From Salinispora pacifica CNR114 (GTDB lineage Bacteria > Actinomycetota > Actinomycetes > Mycobacteriales > Micromonosporaceae), in NCBI RefSeq assembly GCF_000514775.1, contig NZ_KI911467.1, positions 124,001 through 188,000 on the forward strand: DNA of 64,000 bases. The letters run 5' to 3'. The notes under the pieces were generated by a model. The model worked only from the letters and a program-made list of their open reading frames with translations. It was not told the DNA's origin and made no database searches. Positions 9,166 to 17,681 of the stretch are shown here, in pieces. Both the position numbers and the translations under genes were made by a program. How positions within the stretch are numbered: the first letter of the stretch is position 1; each line of letters begins with the position of its first letter.

Positions 9166-10002
9166 TTAGGGATGGCGTACTGTGAACCTACTGGGGGGCG
9201 ATAGCGGTGACGTCTCCTCCAGCCCCGGATCGCCGGCAAGGATGGCGGCTAGGAGTCGCTGTACTCGTGGTCCTGGTTCGACGCCGAGCTCTTCGTTGAG
9301 GATGGAACGGAGGCGGTGGTAGGCCTGGAGTGAGCGGCCAACGTGGCCGGCGCGATACATTGCCATCATTCGTAGCGCGCACAGGTTTTCGTTCATCGGG
9401 TTCCGTGCCGTGACGAGCGTTAGTTCCGCCAGCAGGTCGGAGTGTCGGCCCAGGGCCAGGTCCGTTTCGATCCGGCGTTCCAGCGCGCAGAGTCGACTTT
9501 CCTCCAGTGATGCCGCCTCGATCTCCAAAATCGGGCCCATTCGGACATCTACCAGGGCTGAACCACGCCAGACCTGAAGTGCGTGACCGAACTCCTGCGA
9601 GGCTCGGTGCTGGTCGCCCGCCTCGGCGGCGGCGCGACCGGCGAAAAGGTGGCGGTTGTACACCTCGACATCTGTTTCGCACGCGAAACCCTCGAGTAGA
9701 TAGCCATTGTGGCGGGTGCCGATTATCTGTCGGGCTTCCGGGCTGCCGTACCCGGCCGTGGCGAGTGCGTTTCGCAGCTGCAGAATGTATGTCTGCAGGG
9801 TTGTGGCGTGGCTTCGTGGTGGACGGTCTCCCCACAGTTCCTCGATGAGCGTCGGCACGGTGACGACGCGTCCGACGTTCAGGGCGAGCAGGGCGAGCAC
9901 CTGACGTTGTTTGGGTGCGCTGGTCTCCACCGGCGTGCAACCGTAGTGGAGCGAGAGTGGGCCGAGTAGCCCGAAGTTCAGAAGTGTCTGGTCCCTTTCC
10001 AC
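9166..10002 (-). CDS. SARP-family transcriptional activator
   Basis: A 278-aa Streptomyces antibiotic regulatory protein. An OmpR-type winged-helix domain (LLGPLSLHYG to YLLEG, residues 1-100) is followed by a bacterial transcriptional activation domain (residues about 105-255). The size is that of the short AfsR/DnrI/RedD class without ATPase. The start is fixed by a strong GGAGGAG site directly before the GTG at 10002; an upstream in-frame extension has no such site. It would activate biosynthetic operons by binding direct heptamer repeats near promoters. It is divergent from an AraC-type gene across a 748-base region. Confidence 0.88.
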   Translation of the reverse strand: MERDQTLLNFGLLGPLSLHYGCTPVETSAPKQRQVLALLALNVGRVVTVPTLIEELWGDRPPRSHATTLQTYILQLRNALATAGYGSPEARQIIGTRHNGYLLEGFACETDVEVYNRHLFAGRAAAEAGDQHRASQEFGHALQVWRGSALVDVRMGPILEIEAASLEESRLCALERRIETDLALGRHSDLLAELTLVTARNPMNENLCALRMMAMYRAGHVGRSLQAYHRLRSILNEELGVEPGPRVQRLLAAILAGDPGLEETSPLSPPSRFTVRHP

Positions 10003-10750
10003 CCGATCTCCTCCGTGTAACGGATTATCAACTTCAAGCCTTTCGTGCTGGCCTGGCGGCAGGCTTGGGTTGACATAGAAGTGGAGCCGAATTGGTTGAT
10101 GAAGCGAGTTCGGTAGCGCATGCATGCCGGGCTGGAAAAACGATTTTAGGGGTGCCGACAGGTATGCGCGGCCACGCGTTCCATGTTTCTCCCCCCCATC
10201 GATCCAGTCCCTGGGTGGCGCGGGTAATTGCGTAATATTGTGCCATGATCCAGCGATCCAGGGAACTGGCGATTAACTCGGTGGTCGCAAGGTAGAAATG
10301 TCTGTTCCAGGTGGGAAAAGTATTTGTAGGGTTCGGTGGAGGTTTGCAGCGGTTTCGTCATGGGTTCCTGGGGTAGTTGACCTATCTACTGCCGGCAGGG
10401 TTGGTTGTCGTTCTCATGCAGACCAAGGCGGGGAGGCGGTCGCCGGTTTCGGGTCGGCTGGCGTTCTGGGCGCCGGTGTATCGCCGATATAAGTATGTAT
10501 TTAGCGCCTTGAATCATGCTTTCCCGCTACTTGGGTGTCACGCCTGTCCGGCGCGGCTGATCGCATTGGCGCTGGCCTGTTGGGGCCGTAGGTGTTCTGG
10601 TGAAACGGGCCAGCCTGCTGTCGATGACAAATTGTTGCGACCCTTTCGCTGTCGGTGATCGCCGGTTCGGATCCGGTCCCCATTGCTGCTCGAGCTGATC
10701 CCGACGGAGGGTGGTCACCATGGTGGTCGCGACGATGCAGCGAGGTGCGC
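10003..10750. promoter_or_regulatory. 748-base divergent regulatory region (SARP / AraC)
   Basis: No convincing gene. The stretch is richer in A and T than its surroundings and separates the divergent SARP and AraC starts, so it must hold both promoters. An imperfect inverted repeat, CCAGTCCCTGG (10204-10214) against CCAGGGAACTGG (10258-10269), encloses an AT-rich segment (GTAATTGCGTAATATT, 10225-10240). No StrR-type palindrome was found here. Confidence 0.45.
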
Positions 10751-11584
10751 ATGGACAGTGCAGTCGAACGGGCGATCGAATATCTCTGGGAGCGTTACGA
10801 CCGGCCGCTGACGCTGGCCGAGATCGCGGAGAGCGCTGGGTTAAGCCGGTTCTATTTTGCCCGACTTTTTCGCAATATTACCGGAATTACTCCCGGTCGG
10901 TTCCTGGCCGCTATTCGGATTCATCAGGCCAAGCGTCTTCTTCTTGAGACCCCGCTGCGGATAACGGATGTCTCCGTGCTGGTGGGATACAGCAGCCTCG
11001 GCTCTTTCAGTAATTGTTTCACTTCCAGCGTCGGGGTCTCGCCCGGCCGGTTCCGCCGTCTTCCGCCCACTGGTGCGACTGAGCTACCTGGCCGGTCTTC
11101 GGCCACCCGCCTCGGCGCCGGGGCGATCGCTGGGACGATCAGCCTGCCGGAGGGGCACGGCAACGCCCAGGTCTATCTGGGTGCGTTCTCGACCCGGATC
11201 GTGCAGCACCGTGCGGTCTCGGCAATGGTCGTTGACGTGCCGGGTGGCCGGCCGTCCTGTTACCACCTGCCGCACGTACCCAACGGCACCTGGTTCGTGC
11301 ACGCGGTGGCGGTGGCCGATGGTGTCGGCCCCGAAGCCCGCCGTCGCACCGCCCTGATCGGCATGCACCCCCTGGTGACGGTCGTTGCGGACGGTGTGAC
11401 CAGTGCTGCGGTCCGCCTCCGCCGCCAGCGGATGATCGACCCACCTGTGCTGCTCGCGTTACCGGAACTCACCCCCCGGTCCGTCCCGGCAGCCGGCGGA
11501 TGCCCGGCCACCACGGCCCGGCAGGCACCCCTCGCGCGCTCCGCGCAGCCACGCCGGACGGCGCTGGCCCGAACACTGCCCTGA
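10751..11584 (+). CDS. AraC-family regulator with N-terminal HTH
   Basis: A 277-aa protein whose first about 100 residues form a complete AraC/XylS double helix-turn-helix (LTLAEIAESAGLSRFYFARL and ITDVSVLVGYSSLGSFSNCF, ending in PGRFRR). The order is inverted relative to classic AraC: the DNA-binding part comes first and a poorly recognised domain follows (residues 120-240), perhaps for ligand binding. The last 40 residues look unstructured. The ATG at 10751 follows a GAGGT ribosome site. A TTA leucine codon lies at 11459-11461 (residue 237). Likely a local regulator of the cluster; targets unknown. Confidence 0.75.
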   Translation: MDSAVERAIEYLWERYDRPLTLAEIAESAGLSRFYFARLFRNITGITPGRFLAAIRIHQAKRLLLETPLRITDVSVLVGYSSLGSFSNCFTSSVGVSPGRFRRLPPTGATELPGRSSATRLGAGAIAGTISLPEGHGNAQVYLGAFSTRIVQHRAVSAMVVDVPGGRPSCYHLPHVPNGTWFVHAVAVADGVGPEARRRTALIGMHPLVTVVADGVTSAAVRLRRQRMIDPPVLLALPELTPRSVPAAGGCPATTARQAPLARSAQPRRTALARTLP

Positions 11585-11610
11585 CCCACGGGCTCGCCGC
11601 CGGGCAGCCT

Positions 11611-11640
11611 GTTCGACTGACGTCACCAAGGCGGTTGAAC
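11611..11640. promoter_or_regulatory. StrR-type operator, site A
   Basis: GTTCGACTG (11611-11619), 12 bases, then CGGTTGAAC (11632-11640). The left half equals the known StrR half-site, and the form is that of the StrR consensus (GTTCGACTG, N11, CAGTCGAAC). It lies 243 bases before the NDP-hexose 2,3-dehydratase start. The 299 bases from 11585 to 11883 hold no gene that I can recognise. Confidence 0.7.
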
Positions 11641-11883
11641 GATCCCCCTGCCAGCCGGTGGCCCCGAAGCGGCGCCACCCCCGCGTGCCCGCCGCCGGAT
11701 GAACTGAACAGGTTCGGCGGTGTGACCGTGGCCGGGGCAACGTCGAGGATGCCCGGATGGGCGCTCCCTGAGCACCATGGCGGGACCGGTGCCCGGGGGG
11801 CGTTTCGGTGACGCCCACCGAGCGGCGAGTGCCGCCACCGGCGACCCCGCAACGGCTCGCGCGCCAGGAAGTGGTGATCGCCC

Positions 11884-13278
11884 GTGACCCCAGCCGTACT
11901 GCTCCAACCGCGTCGCGGCACCGAACTCACTGAACGGCTCGCCCGCTCGGCAGCGGCCACCGAGGGCGCCGGGATCGCCACCTCCGATGTGTCGGGCTGG
12001 CTCGCCGCCGAGCGGGTGGCGTGCGGCACCCGAGTACGGCGGGTCCCATTCGCGGAATTGGACGGCTGGTCGTTCCAGGCGGAAACCGGGAATCTGCGCC
12101 ACCGTAGTGGACGGTTCTTCACGGTGGAGGGCCTGCGTGTCGTCCGACCGGATGTGGGCGCCGAGTGGCAACAGCCGATCATCGTGCAACGGGAGATCGG
12201 CATCCTCGGGATCCTGGCGAAGGAGTTCGACGGCACGCTGCACTTCCTCATGCAGGCGAAGGCGGAGCCGGGCAATCCCAACCTGGTGCAGCTGTCGCCC
12301 ACCGTGCAGGCCACCCGGAGTAACTACACGAAGGCGCACGGCGGGACGGCGGTGACGTACCTGGAACACTTCCTTGATCCACCTCCGGGCCGAGTGCTCA
12401 CCGATGTCCTGCAGTCCGAGCACGGCGCCTGGTTCTACCGCAAACGCAATCGCAACATGATCGTCGAGGTGACGGGTGAGGTGCCCGCGGACGAGCGCTT
12501 TCGTTGGCTCACGCTGGGTCAGCTGGGTCAGCTCCTCCGACAGGACAATGTGGTCAACATGGACTCGCGGACGGTGCTGGCGAGCGCACCGCTGGCGTAC
12601 CCCGAGCACGGTGCCATCTGCTCGGACGCCGAGGTGGCTTCCTGGTTCACCGGTCAACGGGCCAGCCACGAGGTGCGGGCCCACCGGATTCCGCTGGCGC
12701 GGGTGGCCGGCTGGTGCCGCGACGAGCACCACATCTACCGTCCGGATCAGCGGCATTTCCGGGTGCTGGCGGTCGCTGTGGAGGGCGCGAACCGGGAGGT
12801 TTCCAGCTGGAGTCAGCCGTTGATCGAGCCGGTGGCCCCGGGCGTTGTGGGTTTTGCGTACCGGACCTTCGCCGGGGTGCCGCATGTTCTCGTGCACGCC
12901 CGGGTGGAGGGGGGCTTCCTCGACACCGTGGAACTGGCGCCGACCGTGCAGTGTGTCCCGGCGAGTTACTCCCAGCTGCCGGCGGCGCAGCGCCCTCCGT
13001 TTCTTGATCTGATGCTGGACCCGCCCCCGGAACGGGTCCGGTATACGACAACGCATTCCGAGGAGGGCGGTCGGTTCCGCAATGCCGAGAGCCGCTACCT
13101 GGTGGTCGCCACCGACGAGGCGGCGACGCCGACCGAGGCGCCACCCGGCTACCACTGGATCACCCCGGGCCAGCTCAGCTGGCTGGCCGGGCACAGCCGC
13201 TACGTCAACGTCCAGGCCCGGACCCTGCTGGCAATCCTGCAGACCCGGGCCGCCGAGGTCGGCCAGGACTCGTGGTGA
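11884..13278 (+). CDS. NDP-hexose 2,3-dehydratase
   Basis: A 464-aa protein of the TylX/EryBVI/OleV family, built of two homologous halves. Each half has the pattern SxW...RxP...W, and the pairs TVQATRSNY / TVQCVPASYSQ and YLEHFLDPPP / LDLMLDPPP are easily seen at about residues 140-165 and 360-385. It removes water from NDP-4-keto-6-deoxy-glucose to begin C-2 deoxygenation, so the cluster makes at least one 2,6-dideoxysugar. The reductase partner is probably the Gfo/Idh protein at 59463-60467. The GTG at 11884 has an AGGAAG site. It is monocistronic, ending at a long hairpin, with StrR-type site A upstream. Confidence 0.92.
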   Translation: MTPAVLLQPRRGTELTERLARSAAATEGAGIATSDVSGWLAAERVACGTRVRRVPFAELDGWSFQAETGNLRHRSGRFFTVEGLRVVRPDVGAEWQQPIIVQREIGILGILAKEFDGTLHFLMQAKAEPGNPNLVQLSPTVQATRSNYTKAHGGTAVTYLEHFLDPPPGRVLTDVLQSEHGAWFYRKRNRNMIVEVTGEVPADERFRWLTLGQLGQLLRQDNVVNMDSRTVLASAPLAYPEHGAICSDAEVASWFTGQRASHEVRAHRIPLARVAGWCRDEHHIYRPDQRHFRVLAVAVEGANREVSSWSQPLIEPVAPGVVGFAYRTFAGVPHVLVHARVEGGFLDTVELAPTVQCVPASYSQLPAAQRPPFLDLMLDPPPERVRYTTTHSEEGGRFRNAESRYLVVATDEAATPTEAPPGYHWITPGQLSWLAGHSRYVNVQARTLLAILQTRAAEVGQDSW

Positions 13279-13319
13279 ACCAGGGTGCGGGCCGCTACCC
13301 CGCGGCCCGCACCCTGGTT
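13278..13319. terminator. Bidirectional hairpin terminator
   Basis: Perfect 18-bp stem (AACCAGGGTGCGGGCCGC, 13278-13295, against 13302-13319) with a 6-base loop. It begins on the last base of the 2,3-dehydratase stop codon and faces the convergent sulfotransferase-like gene. Confidence 0.88.
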
Positions 13320-13367
13320 GGATGGCCCTCGGCCTGGTCCGGCTGCCCGCCGCACTCGGCGACCGGC

Positions 13368-14033
13368 TCAGTTGGTCGCCACACCAGCGGCCCCGCCGCC
13401 CACCTCTCGGATGACCCGACGCATCGCCCCGCCGTCGTTGGCGTGGGGAAAGTCCTCCGTCGGCACCGGGACCCCGAGGAACGCGCACAGTGGCTCCCAT
13501 CCCTGCTGCACGTCATAGGTGAGCAGGTTGTCGGGGGCGACAGAATCCGCGACCGCCTCGTTGTGCCGGCGAAAGACCCGGATGGCGTGCCCCTTGTCGG
13601 CGAAGCGTCCGCCGAAGAGACCATCCCAGACCATGGTGTTGACGAATCGGTATATCCGGGCCGGCATGGAGCCAGGTTCCGGTGGATTGTCGCGGTTCCG
13701 GTCGGCGAACTGGTACAACGTGTCGTACGTGCTTCGGTACCACTCCTCGCTGTCCCGTACGGTCAGGATCACCTTCGCCTTCGGGAACGCCCCGATGATT
13801 TCCTTGTGGTAGACGGCGCTGGGCCCGTCCGCCACGGAGACAAAGCCGTGGAACAGCGCTTCCCAGTCGGGCCGCTGCCCGTCGCAGACGACCTTTTCCC
13901 ACTGCTGGAGTCGGTCCGAATCGTTGACGATATCGAACATGTGAGAGCAGGGTCCGTAGCCGAGGCGCTCCAGCGCCAGCTTCAGTGACGTAGTGCCAGT
14001 CCGGCCCAAGCCGGTGTTGATGAGCCGTAACAT
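13368..14033 (-). CDS. Sulfotransferase-like P-loop protein
   Basis: A 221-aa protein of the sulfotransferase superfamily. The 5'-phosphosulfate loop is GLGRTGTTSL (residues 7-16), and the 3'-phosphate region appears as KVILTVRDSEEWYRST. This small family is common in actinomycetes and mostly uncharacterised; true PAPS-dependent sulfotransfer is only inferred. It is the last gene of a three-gene minus-strand operon after the gamma-glutamyl hydrolase-like and CMD-like genes. No sulfated diazofluorene is known to me, so its role here is open. Confidence 0.7.
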   Translation of the reverse strand: MLRLINTGLGRTGTTSLKLALERLGYGPCSHMFDIVNDSDRLQQWEKVVCDGQRPDWEALFHGFVSVADGPSAVYHKEIIGAFPKAKVILTVRDSEEWYRSTYDTLYQFADRNRDNPPEPGSMPARIYRFVNTMVWDGLFGGRFADKGHAIRVFRRHNEAVADSVAPDNLLTYDVQQGWEPLCAFLGVPVPTEDFPHANDGGAMRRVIREVGGGAAGVATN

Positions 14034-14074
14034 GTGAACCCCTTCTGCCGGTGCTGGTCGTCGCGGGGCCGGAA

Positions 14075-14521
14075 TCAGCGCCAGTCCCCTGGATCCTGTC
14101 GAGTGGATAGGTTTATGCAATTCCATAGGTTGACCAGCCCGACATGCATGATCAATGCGCTGAGTTCCGGCTCGGTATAGTGCCGGACCGCCTCGTCCCA
14201 GACCTCGTCCGGCACCGGATCCGCCCGGTCACCGAGGCGGGTGGTGGCCTCGGCGAGCGCCAGCGCCGCCCGCTCGGCATCGGTGAAACAGTCGGCCTCG
14301 CGCCAGGAAGCCACGATGGGCAGGCGGTTGTCGATCCGCGCCGCCGCCGCCGGACCGGTCGGCAGGATCCAGACTCGCCCATTGAGCTGGCTGACCCGCA
14401 TCCGGACCAGATCGAGCGTCCGGACCGGCACGCCGACCTGGTTGATCACCTTACCGAGTTCGAGCAGGGGCGGCAGCGCGTCGGGCACGACCAGAGACGG
14501 GTTGTTCATCCGCGATGCCAT
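14075..14521 (-). CDS. Carboxymuconolactone decarboxylase/AhpD-like protein lacking the CxxC
   Basis: A 148-aa all-helical protein of the CMD/AhpD superfamily (LVRMRVSQLNGRVWIL, then FTDAERAALALAEATT and the C-terminal ALIMHVGLVNLWNCIN helix). In peroxidase-type members the NG is followed by a CxxC. Here the sequence is NGRVWILP, so both redox cysteines are gone and a disulfide-reductase role is unlikely. The ATG at 14521 follows a GGGAGAA site and lies 71 bases inside the end of the upstream gene. Function unknown; some cysteine-less members act as decarboxylase- or cyclase-like enzymes. Confidence 0.7.
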   Translation of the reverse strand: MASRMNNPSLVVPDALPPLLELGKVINQVGVPVRTLDLVRMRVSQLNGRVWILPTGPAAAARIDNRLPIVASWREADCFTDAERAALALAEATTRLGDRADPVPDEVWDEAVRHYTEPELSALIMHVGLVNLWNCINLSTRQDPGDWR

Positions 14522-15290
14522 CAGATTCTCCCGGGGTTGGGGGTCGTTGTCTCGCACGTTCGGCGGCGTCGGCGAGCGCGCGGTGCAGTCGGGCGTCGGA
14601 GTCCTGCCCGGCCTCCCACTGCACTCCGAGCACGAACGGGTGCCCGGTCGCCTCGATCGCCTCGACGACCCCGTCCGACGCCCGGGCGGTCACGGTGAGA
14701 CCCGCACCGACCCGGTCGACACCCTGGTGGTGGTGGCAGGCGACGGTGGGGACCTCGGCGCCGTAGACAGCGGCGGCGAGGCTGCCGGGCTGCAGGTGCA
14801 GGTGGTTCCGGCCGAGGGTGAAGGTCGCGGTCTGGGGGCAGTGGCCGTCGTGCTGCACGGCCTCTGGCAGGTGCTGGTGCAGGGTCCCGCCCGACAACAC
14901 GTTGAGCGCCTGCATCCCGCGGCAGATGGCCAGGACGGGCCGGTCGGCTTCGAGCGCTGCTCGGAGCAGGGCCAGTTCGACGCGGTCCGCGGCGGGGTTG
15001 CCGCATCGGGTCCTGGTGTGCTGGGGCTGCCCGTACAGCTCTGGGTCCAGGTCCGGCCCCCCGGGTAGCAGTAGGCCGTCGAGGTGCGGCACCAGGTCCT
15101 CGGCACCCGGCAGCAGCGGAACCAACAGGGGGGCGCACCCCGCGGTGGCGAGCATGTCCACGTGGGCCTGCAGCGCCAGGCTGACGGTCGTGTCGAGCCC
15201 CTGCACCGTAACCGGAGTCGTTCGTGCGCAGACCCCGATCACCGGCCGTGCCACGTAGTCGTTCCGCACCGAGCTCATGGGCACCACCAT
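14451..15290 (-). CDS. Class I glutamine amidotransferase-like gamma-glutamyl hydrolase (peptidase C26, PuuD-like)
   Basis: A 279-aa protein of the C26 family. The glutamine-binding LLLPGGPDLDPELYG, the nucleophile in LAICRGMQALNVLSGG and the His/Glu pair in HPFVLGVQWE are all present, so the triad is intact. PuuD cleaves gamma-glutamyl-GABA. By analogy this enzyme could hydrolyse a gamma-glutamyl amide or hydrazide. Because the cluster appears to load hydrazine onto glutamate (glutamine synthetase-like gene at 36364-37866), removal of that glutamate is an attractive role, but it is inference. The last 30 residues overlap the CMD-like gene and look non-conserved. First gene of its operon; ATGs at 15290 or 15278 are both possible. 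Confidence 0.8.
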   Translation of the reverse strand: MVVPMSSVRNDYVARPVIGVCARTTPVTVQGLDTTVSLALQAHVDMLATAGCAPLLVPLLPGAEDLVPHLDGLLLPGGPDLDPELYGQPQHTRTRCGNPAADRVELALLRAALEADRPVLAICRGMQALNVLSGGTLHQHLPEAVQHDGHCPQTATFTLGRNHLHLQPGSLAAAVYGAEVPTVACHHHQGVDRVGAGLTVTARASDGVVEAIEATGHPFVLGVQWEAGQDSDARLHRALADAAERARQRPPTPGESDGIADEQPVSGRARRAAAPARTR

Positions 15291-15742
15291 TTCGAAGGCT
15301 CACCGTCTGGAGCAGCACGCCCCACAGATCGGTGGCAGGACAGTTGAAATGCGGCAAGGGTGGTGTGGTCGATTCGTACGCGCCGGACTATTCGACGACC
15401 ACGGGGTGAACCTATAACGGTGCTCTGACCAATGGCAACGGTCGGATGCGCAGCAATCGGCTGCTCCCCGGAAAGCGGTCGGCCATATGGCGGATTCGTC
15501 GTTCAACCGCCGGTGCAACGCAGTCGAAAACCGGTGACCGTGGCTCGCTGTTTCGGGCCGGCAATAGGGTTGTCGGATCAATCCGTCCTTGACCGGGACT
15601 GCAGCGGCTCTCGGCAGACTGCGAGCGGTCCGGCCCGATCGTCGATTCCCGCCACGCGGCGGTCGACAGCCGTGGGTCGGCGAGGCCGCGAGCGGGGCCA
15701 CGTACCCGCCCAGCCGGGCGGTCACCACTCGGAAGGACGACA
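15291..15742. promoter_or_regulatory. 452-base divergent promoter region
   Basis: No gene is seen. The region separates the minus-strand gamma-glutamyl-hydrolase operon from the plus-strand FAD monooxygenase and contains StrR-type site B (15501-15529). Confidence 0.6.
15501..15529. promoter_or_regulatory. StrR-type operator, site B
   Basis: GTTCAACCG (15501-15509), 11 bases, CAGTCGAAA (15521-15529). The right half matches the StrR half-site at 8 of 9 bases, and the 11-base spacer is the classical one. Confidence 0.6.
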
Positions 15743-17515
15743 ATGGCAACGATAGAGGTTCCGGTTCTGATCGTGGGCGGCGGTGGATGTGGCCTGGCTG
15801 CCTCCGTCTTTCTGTCCGACCACGGTGTACGCCACCTGCTGGTGGAGCGGCACCCGGGTACGTCGAGAATGCCCAAGGCGCACTATCTCAACCAGCGGAC
15901 GATGGGCATCTTCCGTCAGCACGAGCTCGATGCGGAGGTGGCCCAGCAGGGGGCGTCCCTGGCGGAGTTCGGCAAGCTGCGTTGGCTGACCTCGCTCGGT
16001 GGGGAAGGGCCCCTCGACGGTCTGGTCATTCAGGAGATGGATGCGTTCGGCGGCGGCGCGTTGCGGGAGACCTACGAGGCGGCCGGGCCAGTACTTCCGG
16101 TCAAGCTGCCCCAGGTCCGGTTGGAGCCGATCCTGCGGCAACATGCCGAGCGGCGCGGCCCGGGAGAGATCCGGTTCGGCCATGAACTGGTTACCTTCGC
16201 CGAGCAGGGTGACCGGGTGGTAGCCCAGGTCCGAGCGGTCGGCACGGGCGAGGTCACCACGGTGGTGGCCCGCTACCTCATCGCGGCTGACGGCGGCCGT
16301 ACCGTTGGCGCGGCGCTCGGCGTGCAGATGCTGGGCCTGCCGGGGTTTCTCGAGGTCACCACCGCCTACTTCACCGCGGACCTGTCGCCGTGGTGGCGCG
16401 AGGGCACCCTACTCACCCACTTCCTCAATCCGCACGACCCCGATCTGTCCAGTAATCTCATCGAGATGGGCCCCACCTGGGGCAGACACTGCGAGGAGTG
16501 GGTCCTGCACTTTCCACCGGGTGACCCGCAGCGCTACCCCGCGGAGAGCATCGTCCCCAAGATCCGTGAGGTCCTCGGGCTGCCCGACCTGGAGCTCACG
16601 CTGCGCCAGGTCACGAACTGGTCGGTGGAGTCCCTCGTCGCCGAACAGTACCGGGTCGGTCGAGTGCTCCTTGCCGGTGACGCCGCCCACCGGCAGCCCC
16701 CCACCGTCGGGCTGGGGCTGAACACCGGTATTCAGGACGCACACAACCTCGCGTGGAAGCTCGCCGCGGTACTCACCGGCCGCGCCCCCGACAGCCTGCT
16801 CGACACCTACCAGGCTGAGCGGCATCCGATCGGCCGGCACAACGTCGACTGGGCGGTCTCCGCGGCCCTGCACCACCACGCGATCCTCGAGGCCGTCGGG
16901 GTCGGTCAGCACACCGCGCCGCAGCGTCGGGAGCGAGCGTTCGCGGCGTTCGTCGACCCAACCCCGATCGCCGCGGCGGCGCGGGCGCGGGCCGCCGAGC
17001 TGTTCGCCACCCACCGGGGTGGATGTCAGGCACACGACGTCGAGCTGGGTTTCGCGTACGAACAGGGTGCGGTCATCCCCGACGGGAGCCCGCCGCCACC
17101 GCGGGAGCCGCTGCGGGACGTCTACCACCCCACCACCCGGCCCGGGCATCTGCTGCCGCATGCCTGGATCAACCGCGCCGGCCGGATTCTGTCCACCCAC
17201 GACCTGACCGGTTCCGCCGGCAGCTTCGTGCTGATCATCGGCCCGAAGGCGGAGCAATGGCGGGCGGCGGCCACGGCGGTGGCGGAGAAACTCTCGGTAT
17301 CGATCAACACCGTCGCCATCGGGATCGGCGCTGAGTACACGGCGGTCGACGACCGGTGGTCACGCGTCCGGGAAATCGCCGACGAGGGCGCCATTCTGGT
17401 CCGCCCGGACAACCACGTGGCGTGGCGCAGCAGGGGCGCCGCCGCGAACCCGACCGGTGAGCTGGCCGGAGCCCTCGGACGCATCCTGGAGAACGCGGGG
17501 CCGGTCCGAGCCTGA
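15743..17515 (+). CDS. FAD-dependent aromatic monooxygenase (PheA/TfdB type)
   Basis: A 590-aa flavoprotein hydroxylase, longer than the other four in the window. FAD motifs are VLIVGGGGCGLAAS near the N-terminus, the DG motif AADGGRTVG, and LLAGDAAHRQPP. Residues about 400-590 form a thioredoxin-like C-terminal domain. The family hydroxylates electron-rich aromatic rings, or does Baeyer-Villiger chemistry, with NAD(P)H and O2. The ATG at 15743 has a GGAAGGA site. It is monocistronic, ends at a hairpin terminator and is divergent from the gamma-glutamyl-hydrolase operon with StrR-type site B between. The exact oxidation step is unknown. Confidence 0.88.
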   Translation: MATIEVPVLIVGGGGCGLAASVFLSDHGVRHLLVERHPGTSRMPKAHYLNQRTMGIFRQHELDAEVAQQGASLAEFGKLRWLTSLGGEGPLDGLVIQEMDAFGGGALRETYEAAGPVLPVKLPQVRLEPILRQHAERRGPGEIRFGHELVTFAEQGDRVVAQVRAVGTGEVTTVVARYLIAADGGRTVGAALGVQMLGLPGFLEVTTAYFTADLSPWWREGTLLTHFLNPHDPDLSSNLIEMGPTWGRHCEEWVLHFPPGDPQRYPAESIVPKIREVLGLPDLELTLRQVTNWSVESLVAEQYRVGRVLLAGDAAHRQPPTVGLGLNTGIQDAHNLAWKLAAVLTGRAPDSLLDTYQAERHPIGRHNVDWAVSAALHHHAILEAVGVGQHTAPQRRERAFAAFVDPTPIAAAARARAAELFATHRGGCQAHDVELGFAYEQGAVIPDGSPPPPREPLRDVYHPTTRPGHLLPHAWINRAGRILSTHDLTGSAGSFVLIIGPKAEQWRAAATAVAEKLSVSINTVAIGIGAEYTAVDDRWSRVREIADEGAILVRPDNHVAWRSRGAAANPTGELAGALGRILENAGPVRA

Positions 17516-17534
17516 CCCCGGCAACAGCAGAATC

Positions 17535-17575
17535 ACCCGTGCCCGCCCGGCCGGTCAGCCCGGGCGGGCACGGGT
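17535..17575. terminator. Bidirectional hairpin terminator
   Basis: Perfect 16-bp stem (ACCCGTGCCCGCCCGG, 17535-17550, against 17560-17575) with a 9-base loop, between convergent flavoenzyme genes. Confidence 0.85.
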
Positions 17576-17681
17576 ATCTGCCCGGCGTACCCCCGGCAGG
17601 TGGGCGAGGATGCCGACGCGGCCGTGGCCGGGCCGCTCGGACGTCGCCGGCGCCACCGACGGCCGGGGCGGGGAGGGCAGC

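Noticed and set aside
11623..13500. Antisense open frame of 625 aa opposite the 2,3-dehydratase
   Set aside because: No recognisable domain, while the plus-strand protein matches the NDP-hexose 2,3-dehydratase family end to end.
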